A stretch of 51,613 nt of DNA from Limnobacter sp. CACIAM 66H1 (GTDB lineage Bacteria > Pseudomonadota > Gammaproteobacteria > Burkholderiales > Burkholderiaceae_B): the NCBI RefSeq assembly GCF_001601825.1, contig NZ_LUJK01000020.1:1-51613 (forward strand). The letters are read 5' to 3'. The notes under the pieces were generated by a model, which saw only the letters and a list, made by a program, of their open reading frames with translations, was not told the origin of the DNA and did not search any database. Shown here one piece after another: positions 45,221-51,613 of the stretch. A program made the position numbers and the translations under genes. Position 1 is the stretch's first letter. Each line of letters begins with the position of its first letter.

Positions 45221-46444
45221 ATGACTTTTTTCATGTCCCGCACAGGCCTTGCAGCCTGTGCCCTCCTTTGCGCACCAATCCTGTCCGCTTGTTTGGGAGG
45301 CGATTCCGCCACAGGCAGCGCCAGCACGGCAAGAACCAGTCCCAACGAAACACGGCCCAATGTGTTTGAGCCCGCCAACTTCACACCCCTGCCCGCAGCG
45401 GGCACTGCGAGTGCCGAACTTCAAGCCACGCGTGAACGCATTTTGGGCCCCAATGCCATGGACCCTGAACAAGTGAAGTTCTGGTGGGTGGGTGTGTCCA
45501 GCTTCATTGTGAGCATGAAGGGTCATTTGTTCTTGATGGACGCTTGGGAAATTGTGGGCGTGCATGCCAACTACGTACCGATTGGCCGCGAGGAACTGGC
45601 CGCCATTCAACCCGAGGCAATCTTCATTGGCCACGGCCACTTTGACCACGCTGCGGATGCCGGCTATGTGGCCGGCTTGAGCAACGCCCTGCTGGTTGCA
45701 GGCAGCAATGTGTGCGACATCGCCCGCGAACGCGCCGCCAGTGAGGGCATACCCAACAGCTTTCCGTGCTTGAACCTGGGCGACCAAACCAACCCGGGTG
45801 CTGGAAGCACCCGCGCCATTCAAATTTGGGAAGATGTCGAGCCCGTGCATGTTGTACAGCATACTCACTCTGCCGCTGAACCCACCGACCTGCTCAGCGG
45901 TGGTATGCCGCTTGTGTACATTCCCGACGTGCTGACCTACCCCACTTACCTGAACACCAGCCTGGCCGAGGCACTTCGGTTTGTGGGCACGCTGCGTGAC
46001 GATGGTGGTGTGGGCCAACCCGCAGGTGGCACCTGGGCCTATCACTTCCGCGCAGGCGACTTTGCCTGGTTTTGGCACAACTCCACCGGAGTGATGAAAG
46101 CAGGCAATGCAGAAAGCGAAGCCGTGGCCAACGCCTTGGTCAAATTGCCCGAATGCGTGGATGTGCAACTGAATGCAATTGTGGGTTTTGGTTTGGTGAC
46201 CAGTGCCTACCGCGACGCCCTGGCGTATGTGGCACTGACCAAACCCAAAGTGGCCTTGCCCAACCACCACGACGCCTGGACACCCGGTATTGGGGGTGGG
46301 GCCTCGGCTTATGAAAACAGTTGGCTGGAGGCTGTCAGCAAGCTGCCCAACCCACCCGAAGTAGATTACCTGCGCGACCCGGTGGACTATATGAAACCGC
46401 GCAGCTACAACATCAATGACCCACGCTGGGCGGGTGGCTGCTGA
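45221..46444 (+). CDS. Metallo-beta-lactamase-fold lipoprotein
   Basis: 407 aa from ATG 45221. A lipoprotein signal ends in LSAC (Cys24). The metal-binding motif is GHGHFDHAAD (H-x-H-x-D-H) near 142, with further His in a later HNHH-like PNHHDAW. It belongs to the MBL-fold hydrolases and is held at the membrane outside the cytoplasm; the substrate is unknown. The frame is open back into the esterase gene, but the signal peptide fixes the start. The next ATG at 45233 is an alternative. No strong Shine-Dalgarno is seen for either. Confidence 0.82.
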   Translation: MTFFMSRTGLAACALLCAPILSACLGGDSATGSASTARTSPNETRPNVFEPANFTPLPAAGTASAELQATRERILGPNAMDPEQVKFWWVGVSSFIVSMKGHLFLMDAWEIVGVHANYVPIGREELAAIQPEAIFIGHGHFDHAADAGYVAGLSNALLVAGSNVCDIARERAASEGIPNSFPCLNLGDQTNPGAGSTRAIQIWEDVEPVHVVQHTHSAAEPTDLLSGGMPLVYIPDVLTYPTYLNTSLAEALRFVGTLRDDGGVGQPAGGTWAYHFRAGDFAWFWHNSTGVMKAGNAESEAVANALVKLPECVDVQLNAIVGFGLVTSAYRDALAYVALTKPKVALPNHHDAWTPGIGGGASAYENSWLEAVSKLPNPPEVDYLRDPVDYMKPRSYNINDPRWAGGC

Positions 46445-46453
46445 CCCACCACA

Positions 46454-47269
46454 TCACATGCCAGGCACGCCCCGGCGAATGACTTCCGAAAAGTTTTCAC
46501 CGGCCTGCATGGCCCTGGCACGGGGCACTATGTAGCCTTTTTCCTGAAGCTCGGAATAAGCAAAACCCTCAACCAAACCGCCCTGCGCATGCGCGTACTC
46601 CGCGAAGTACCCACTAAGCAGCAAGCGGTAATCCAAGGGCAAATCAGGCACAATTCGTTTGGCGATATCAAACACCACGGTGGTGCAATTGCTGGTCAGC
46701 GTGTTGTAAAACTCGGGGGTTTTTTCCAGTTTGCTCGCCTGCTCCACATAAGCCAAAAACAAGGTTTGCAATTGTTCAGGCGGAATGGACAGCCTGAAAA
46801 TATAAACGTCTTCACCGCGTGCATTGCTGCGGGTTTTAATAATGTCCGCTTCATCTGCCGCCACCAAAATTGCCTCGTACTGCCTGAAAAACCCCTTCCA
46901 TGCAGAAAACTTTTCCCCTTGCTCTTTTCGGATTTCGAGTGAAAAAGTAAGGTACTGGCCATCGGCAAAACCGAATGAAACAAGCGTGTGTGCAATTTTT
47001 GGCCCCATCCAGTACGACAGGATGAGGTCGGCGGTTTGCAACTGGCTTAAATCGTATTCACGTGTTTCCCAACGTGGGGTGTAATCGGTTTCTGTGCGCC
47101 ACTCAAAGTTGCGCACATTTTTCAATACCACTTGATTACCCTTCACATCGGCATGCAGCATGTGGGCCACATCGTCAGCCCATTGCCGGTTGTGGCTGGG
47201 TTTTTGAAGAAACCACCATGTTGCGAATGCACCCAAGGCAATCAGCAAAAACAACAGCAGCGTACGCAT
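46454..47269 (-). CDS. DUF4105 (Lnb N-terminal periplasmic domain) protein
   Basis: 271 aa. An N-terminal signal anchor (residues 1-20) is followed by the DUF4105 domain, with the diagnostic TLTSNCTTVVFD (Cys in an N-C-T motif) and FSLEIRKEQGE. Members act outside the cytoplasm; function is not settled, although the Asn-Cys-Thr motif suggests a papain-like fold. Its ATG shares one base with the stop of the XRE regulator (TGATG), so the two are co-translated. Confidence 0.85.
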   Translation of the reverse strand: MRTLLLFLLIALGAFATWWFLQKPSHNRQWADDVAHMLHADVKGNQVVLKNVRNFEWRTETDYTPRWETREYDLSQLQTADLILSYWMGPKIAHTLVSFGFADGQYLTFSLEIRKEQGEKFSAWKGFFRQYEAILVAADEADIIKTRSNARGEDVYIFRLSIPPEQLQTLFLAYVEQASKLEKTPEFYNTLTSNCTTVVFDIAKRIVPDLPLDYRLLLSGYFAEYAHAQGGLVEGFAYSELQEKGYIVPRARAMQAGENFSEVIRRGVPGM

Positions 47270-48042
47270 CAGGCAAAGGCCTTTCGAGTGGCCTCGTCAG
47301 CAGGGAACAAATGTTCAATTCTTAACGATGCCGCAGTGATGTCCAAAGGCGCCCCGAAACTGGTGAAAGTTGACACAAACCGAAGCTCACCCACCGTACT
47401 TTTAAACCGGGTTACCAAGGTGGGGTTGTTGAAGTTCTGTGGCTGTTTGGTATCGAACATTGATTGCGGAATTTGCTTCAACATGGCCTGTAAGGCGGGC
47501 ACGTGCAAAGCCTCACGCTGAGCCCTTTTCAGCACATCACCCAGCACCTCGGCCGGGTTCTCCAGGCGCGAGGCCAAGCCACCGGGTGCAGTCAGCGCCA
47601 GCAACACATTCGGTGTGGCTTGTAATGCGGCCAAGTCAAATTCCAGCAATTGCAACAAGCGCACAAAGCTGGGATTGAATTTCAGCAAATTCCATTCACT
47701 GTCCAACACCATGGCCGGGGCTGCATGCTGCGCAGTCAACATCAAATCAATCACTTCATTGATGGTGCCCATTTCACGGTGATCAATCGGCCGGCTGCCA
47801 AACAAGGGCGCAAATCCCGCAGCCACCAGCGCTTCATTGCGCTCATTCAGCGGCGCATCCAGACCCTCCAGCAGTGCCAACAGCATGTCTTTGCTGGCGC
47901 TGGCTTTGCCTGTTTCAATGCAACTTAAATGGCGCTGGGAAACGCCAACGCGCAAGGCCAAATCAAGTTGGCTGACCTTTTGTCGAGTGCGTAAATCGCG
48001 CAGGCGAATTCCGGCGGTATGGGTGGGGGCTTGTGTATGCAT
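47269..48042 (-). CDS. XRE-family regulator with MmyB-type ligand-binding domain
   Basis: 257 aa from ATG 48042. A helix-turn-helix at residues 10-65 (LRTRQKVSQLDLALRVGVSQRHLSCIETGK) is followed by a MmyB-like PAS-type domain (about 95-250, with LDSEWNLLKFNPSF). Members regulate adjacent or divergent genes in response to an unknown, perhaps fatty, ligand. The frame is open to 48381, but that would overlap the divergent membrane gene. The likely targets are itself, the coupled DUF4105 gene and the divergent gene at 48166. Confidence 0.9.
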   Translation of the reverse strand: MHTQAPTHTAGIRLRDLRTRQKVSQLDLALRVGVSQRHLSCIETGKASASKDMLLALLEGLDAPLNERNEALVAAGFAPLFGSRPIDHREMGTINEVIDLMLTAQHAAPAMVLDSEWNLLKFNPSFVRLLQLLEFDLAALQATPNVLLALTAPGGLASRLENPAEVLGDVLKRAQREALHVPALQAMLKQIPQSMFDTKQPQNFNNPTLVTRFKSTVGELRFVSTFTSFGAPLDITAASLRIEHLFPADEATRKAFA

Positions 48043-48165
48043 GTGCTCATACTGCCACGGAAAATTTCTGAAATCTATGACCTCGCAGGTTATTGCTGCA
48101 ATGACCCTGACCTCATCAAACTGGTGTTGAACTAATTCACTTTCAACCACGCGAGGAGACCTGCC

Positions 48166-48621
48166 ATGCAAGCCAACACTGTACAAAACACACCAGCAAG
48201 CACTCCAACCCTTTGGATCAACTGGCTCACCTACACCGCCGAATTTACGGTGCTGTTTGGCCTGTTCATGGTGCTTGCACCGGGCTGGACCCAGCAGGCA
48301 TTTGGATTGTTGATATTCCAGAACACCGAACAGTTTGCAGCGTTCGACCCACAAGCCACTGCTTATATTGAACTGGCCCATGCGGTGATGGGCTCAGTGC
48401 TGGTGGGTTGGGGTGCGCTGATCTTCATGCTGGTGCGCAAACTGAACATTGAGGACGCCAAACAGACCTGCAACATGATCACGATTTCCGTATTGCTTTG
48501 GTATGTACCCGACACCGCATTTTCGCTGTACAGCGGCTTCTGGCAAAACGCGGTTCTGAATTCCGGGTTTGCTGTGTTGTATGCGGTGCCCTTGCTGGCT
48601 TTGCGCAAGTATTACAGGTAA
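48166..48621 (+). CDS. Small four-helix membrane protein
   Basis: 151 aa with four hydrophobic helices (about 25-43, 65-90, 102-120, 127-145) and no recognised family. GAGGAG precedes the ATG. It is divergent from the MmyB-type regulator across 123 nt, which makes it a probable regulatory target. It ends 88 nt before the PAAR gene. Confidence 0.72.
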   Translation: MQANTVQNTPASTPTLWINWLTYTAEFTVLFGLFMVLAPGWTQQAFGLLIFQNTEQFAAFDPQATAYIELAHAVMGSVLVGWGALIFMLVRKLNIEDAKQTCNMITISVLLWYVPDTAFSLYSGFWQNAVLNSGFAVLYAVPLLALRKYYR

Positions 48622-48709
48622 GGCATTTTCATCCACAAGCCATGAAATTCAAGGGAACCACCGCCACGGATTAATTACTCAAGGAGCTACACCACTTACT
48701 TTTGATCGC

Positions 48710-48994
48710 ATGTCCTCAAGGCCTCTTATACAAGGTCGCGCACAAATCCTGATCGGCGACACCACCAGCCACGGTGGTGTGGTCATCTCGGGCAGCCCCA
48801 CCACATCGGTTGAAGGCCGACCCATCGCCAGGGTCGGCGACATGGTCACCTGCCCTTTGTGCAAACCCCATGTCTTCCCGATTGTCGAGGGACTCAGCAC
48901 ATTCACCGACAATTACATGGCGGTGGCCCTGCACGGTCACAAAATTGCGTGTGGTGCCACCTTGATAGCCAACAGCAGCAATCGCGAAGAATAA
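48710..48994 (+). CDS. PAAR-domain protein (T6SS spike tip), orphan
   Basis: 94 aa. The PAAR signature is clear: GDTTSHGGVVISGSPTTSVEGRPIARVGDMVTCPLC, then HGHKIACGATLIANS, with His and Cys in metal-binding positions. PAAR proteins cap the VgrG spike of type VI secretion systems. No T6SS gene is near and no effector is fused. The ATG lacks a close Shine-Dalgarno (an AAGGAG lies 24 nt upstream), so the start is a little uncertain. Confidence 0.88.
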   Translation: MSSRPLIQGRAQILIGDTTSHGGVVISGSPTTSVEGRPIARVGDMVTCPLCKPHVFPIVEGLSTFTDNYMAVALHGHKIACGATLIANSSNREE

Positions 48995-49065
48995 GTGCAC
49001 TTTGGCAGGTAAAAGCATAAAATACGGCCTTGATCCGAAAAACAGATCCACAAGGTACACCCGCC

Positions 49066-50688
49066 ATGATCCGCTTGTCCGAGCTGAAGCTTCCACTCGA
49101 CCATCCTGAAGACGCCCTGCCCGCATTAATTTGCAGCACCCTGAAAATTTCAGCCAACCAGCTCAAAAGCTTCAGCATTTACAAGCGCAGCTACGACGCG
49201 CGCAAACAAAAACTGCTGTTGGTGTACATCGTGGATGTGGAACTGGACAGCGCTCAGCTTGAAGCGCAGCTATTGGCAAAATTCAGTACCAACTCGCACA
49301 TTCGGCCTGCGCCCGACATGGTCTACCAGTTGCCAGTGAAACTGAAGGAAGCCCCAGCCATTCGCCCGGTGGTAATTGGCTTTGGCCCCTGCGGTATTTT
49401 TGCAGCGATGATGCTGGCGCAAATGGGCTTCAAACCCATTGTGATTGAGCGTGGCAAACAGGTACGCGAACGCACCAAAGACACCTGGGGCCTGTGGCGC
49501 AAACGTGTGTTGCACACCGAATCGAACGTGCAGTTTGGCGAAGGCGGCGCCGGCACATTTTCAGACGGCAAACTGTACAGCCAAATCAAAGACCCGCGCT
49601 TTCTGGGCCGAAAAGTGATGACCGAGTTTGTCAAGGCTGGCGCACCCGAGGAAATTTTGCTCGTCAGCAAACCCCACATTGGCACCTTCCGCCTGGTGAA
49701 AGTGGTAGAAAACATGCGCGAGCAGATCATCGCCATGGGTGGTGAAATTCGCTTCCAACAACGCGTCTGCGACTTTCACATTGAAGACGGCCACATTCGC
49801 GGCCTGACCATTGAGAACCTGAAAGACGGTGGCACTTACGAACTGCGCGCAGACCATGTGGTGCTGGCGCTGGGCCACAGTTCCCGCGACACCTTTGCCA
49901 AGCTACACGAGCGCGGCGTGTACATGGAAGCCAAGCCATTTTCAGTGGGCTTTCGCATAGAACACCCGCAAGGGCTGATCGACCGGGCCCGCCTGGGGCA
50001 ACACGCCGGCCACCCCCTGCTGGGCGCAGCCGACTACAAGCTGGTGCACCATGCTGCCAATGGCCGATCGGTGTACAGCTTTTGCATGTGCCCCGGCGGC
50101 ACCGTGGTGGCCGCCACGTCAGAAGAACATCGCGTGGTCACCAACGGCATGAGCCAATATTCCCGCAACGAACGCAACGCCAACGCGGGTATTGTGGTGG
50201 GCATTAGCCCGGCCGACTATCCCGGTGGCCCACTGGCAGGCATCGCCTTTCAACGCAAGCTTGAATCCAATGCCTTTGTGATGGGCGGCAGCAACTACGA
50301 GGCACCCGGGCAATTGGTGGGCGACTTCATTGCGGGTAAGGCATCGACTGAACTGGGCAGCGTAGAACCATCGTATAAACCCGGCGTGAAAATGACTGAC
50401 CTGGCCGACGCATTGCCAGAGTACGCAATCACGGCCATGCGTGAAGCCTTGCCGGCATTCGGAAAAAAAATCAAAGGTTTCGACATGCACGACGCGGTGC
50501 TGACCGGCGTTGAAACCAGAACATCGTCGCCACTGCGAATTACGCGTGGCGACGACTTCCAAAGCCTGAATGTCAAAGGCCTTTACCCTGCCGGTGAAGG
50601 TGCCAGCTACGCGGGTGGTATTTTGTCGGCGGGTGTCGATGGCATTGAAGTGGCTGAAGCAGTGGCGAGGAATTTGGTGGGGGGTTAA
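49066..50688 (+). CDS. COG2509-type FAD-dependent oxidoreductase
   Basis: 540 aa from ATG 49066. An N-terminal domain of about 90 residues typical of this group is followed by an FAD-binding site (VVIGFGPCGIFAAMMLAQMG near 104), EGGAGTFSDGKLYS near 155, and a C-terminal GEGASYAGGILSAGVDG near 510. The reaction is not established; members are called uncharacterised FAD dehydrogenases. It is conserved across bacteria. Confidence 0.92.
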   Translation: MIRLSELKLPLDHPEDALPALICSTLKISANQLKSFSIYKRSYDARKQKLLLVYIVDVELDSAQLEAQLLAKFSTNSHIRPAPDMVYQLPVKLKEAPAIRPVVIGFGPCGIFAAMMLAQMGFKPIVIERGKQVRERTKDTWGLWRKRVLHTESNVQFGEGGAGTFSDGKLYSQIKDPRFLGRKVMTEFVKAGAPEEILLVSKPHIGTFRLVKVVENMREQIIAMGGEIRFQQRVCDFHIEDGHIRGLTIENLKDGGTYELRADHVVLALGHSSRDTFAKLHERGVYMEAKPFSVGFRIEHPQGLIDRARLGQHAGHPLLGAADYKLVHHAANGRSVYSFCMCPGGTVVAATSEEHRVVTNGMSQYSRNERNANAGIVVGISPADYPGGPLAGIAFQRKLESNAFVMGGSNYEAPGQLVGDFIAGKASTELGSVEPSYKPGVKMTDLADALPEYAITAMREALPAFGKKIKGFDMHDAVLTGVETRTSSPLRITRGDDFQSLNVKGLYPAGEGASYAGGILSAGVDGIEVAEAVARNLVGG

Positions 50689-50708
50689 CTGCTTCAGCCT
50701 TGTTAGTC

Positions 50709-51053
50709 TTAATCGTGGCTTTGAGGCAGGTCTGGATGCCTCGGTACGCACGGTTCCTTAGCAATGCTGATACCGATGCAACAGGCTACACAGCAGGCAG
50801 CACTCACAGAGGCAGTAAGAGTCGAGGCCAAAGAAGCTCCTAATTTGGCACTGACAATCGGAGAGGCTATCAATATGCCCAAGGTTCCGGCAGTACCAGT
50901 GATTTTCCCCATTAGCGCAGAGTTTCTTCTGCATGGCGACGCCTCAAACTCTCGACGCTCGATATGGTACTCAGCCATGTTACGCGCATGAATTAGATCA
51001 GAGTCGCTCATGGTTTGGACAGCAGGGGGACTGATTGCAAATGATGAATTCAT
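50709..51053 (-). CDS. Hypothetical protein with Ala/Gly/Cys-rich hydrophobic segment
   Basis: 114 aa from ATG 51053, preceded by AGAGG; an alternative ATG at 51098 adds 15 residues. The N-terminal 30 residues are polar, with a region of charged helix after them. Residues about 50-98 are hydrophobic, rich in Gly/Ala/Ser, and end in a cluster of four cysteines (AACCVACCIG), so one or two membrane hairpins are likely. No family recognised. Confidence 0.55.
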   Translation of the reverse strand: MNSSFAISPPAVQTMSDSDLIHARNMAEYHIERREFEASPCRRNSALMGKITGTAGTLGILIASPIVSAKLGASLASTLTASVSAACCVACCIGISIAKEPCVPRHPDLPQSHD

Positions 51054-51098
51054 ATAAACCTCTGTTGTGAGTAGGGACTGCTGAGTAGTCGCGTGCAT

Positions 51099-51346
51099 GA
51101 AGTGGTTCCATTCCTGTTCAGAACACCTCCACCCATTTGTAGCCCCAAATTACACCTCATCAAATAATTCATTCAACGAAGGTTTCCTGATACATTCGAA
51201 GAGATGATCGTACACACCGGCTGCAGATCGAACTTCCTCGACGACGAGTCATACGATCAAATTCAAGAAGTCTTTCACCGACAAGAAAACACGCACAAAC
51301 TTTCAGGTACCGGTGAATGGTTTTCAAACACATGGAGGCCGTACCC
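51099..51346. other. Gap with a possible 49-aa ORF
   Basis: This stretch lies between the small hydrophobic gene and the S24 gene. It contains one short ORF on the plus strand, 51204-51353 (49 aa, start ATG 51204, with an acidic DDESYDQIQEVFH segment), which overlaps the S24 gene start by 7 nt (TGA at 51351-51353). The ORF has no properly spaced Shine-Dalgarno; I do not call it a gene with confidence. Nothing else is seen. Confidence 0.25.
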
Positions 51347-51613
51347 ATGTTGAACAAATATGAGGGGTTGAACCTGCCGATCGTGCAAGCCTGTCAGAAT
51401 GCCGCCAACAGCGTACCGGTTATCGATTTGAAGTTAGCCGCCGAGCAGTTTGGCAACTACCAACAGGCTGACACGTTTGACCATGTAGTACTGCCCGCAC
51501 ACCTGCACGCGAGCGAAGGCTATTTTTTAGCCCGCGTTGAAGGTGATTCAATGAACAAACGCATACCACCGGGTGCATGGTGCCTCTTTCACTTCAACCC
51601 GCAAGGCACACAG
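51347..51613 (+). CDS. S24 (LexA-like) peptidase-domain protein, 5' part
   Basis: The frame from ATG 51347 stays open for 89 codons to the right edge. The Shine-Dalgarno GGAGG (51334-51338) gives an 8-nt spacing. The segment VEGDSMNKRIPPGAW matches the active-site Ser region (GDSM) of LexA/UmuD-type S24 peptidases. There is no helix-turn-helix before it, so it is not a LexA or CI repressor of the usual layout. Such S24 domains without HTH also occur in proteins of defence and restriction clusters, but the rest lies outside the window. Confidence 0.75.
   Translation, partial: MLNKYEGLNLPIVQACQNAANSVPVIDLKLAAEQFGNYQQADTFDHVVLPAHLHASEGYFLARVEGDSMNKRIPPGAWCLFHFNPQGTQ

Noticed and set aside
45206-46270. 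354-aa minus-strand ORF over the MBL lipoprotein
   Set aside because: Antisense shadow; low-complexity His/Gly/Val composition and no domain.

Overview
The window is a dense chromosomal stretch of a betaproteobacterium, most likely Burkholderiales and plausibly Limnobacter or a close relative. The evidence is the protein sequences (GlcE/GlcF, NasS/NasT, YhdP, GlnE, Mpl, UbiC, AccB/AccC/PrmA, DUF3426 protein, YggT), the gene order and the moderately GC-rich codon use. The genus is inference from memory of these families. I found no tRNA, rRNA, CRISPR array or insertion sequence. The window cuts a gene at each end: glcE at the left and an S24-peptidase gene at the right.

Layout. 1-1.7 kb: end of glcE and all of glcF (glycolate oxidase), closed by a hairpin. 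1.7-6.8 kb: an unknown 150-aa protein, a secreted M48 protease, the nitrate-sensing pair nasT-nasS behind pdxH, then xerD and plsY. 6.8-10.7 kb: a two-gene accessory unit (159 aa and 1140 aa, ATGA overlap); the large protein looks like a secreted effector with a C-terminal cysteine-protease-like domain. 10.8-16.4 kb: a double-length UvrA with four ABC ATPase modules. 16.5-17.8 kb: DAHP synthase preceded by a Phe-rich leader peptide and an intrinsic terminator, an undeclared attenuator. 17.9-18.5 kb: another unknown 197-aa protein.

18.5-24.9 kb (minus strand): yhdP, a nitrilase-family amidase and tldD, the last broken by a one-base frameshift in a G-rich run. glnE is divergent from yhdP. 27.7-34.8 kb (minus strand): a seven-gene unit mpl-yqiA-ubiC-rnb-tonB-aroE-mtgA joined by stop/start overlaps (two TTGA, two ATGA) and short gaps. 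34.8-41.3 kb (plus strand): a conserved hypothetical, a TlpA-like thioredoxin, accB-accC-prmA, a zinc-ribbon DUF3426 protein, a PfkB-family kinase and a glycine-zipper lipoprotein ending in a strong terminator.

41.3-51.6 kb is more accessory: yggT, a basic low-complexity protein, a DUF1653 protein, an EthA-type Baeyer-Villiger monooxygenase divergent from an HSL-family esterase and a metallo-beta-lactamase-fold lipoprotein, a DUF4105 protein overlapping an XRE/MmyB-type regulator, a small membrane protein, an orphan PAAR protein, a COG2509-type FAD oxidoreductase, a small hydrophobic unknown and the start of the S24 gene.

The strongest new signals are the Phe-rich leader/attenuator upstream of aroG (17.62-17.76 kb) and the effector-like 1140-aa protein with Cys and His boxes that resemble deubiquitinase/papain-type proteases (6.78-10.2 kb).
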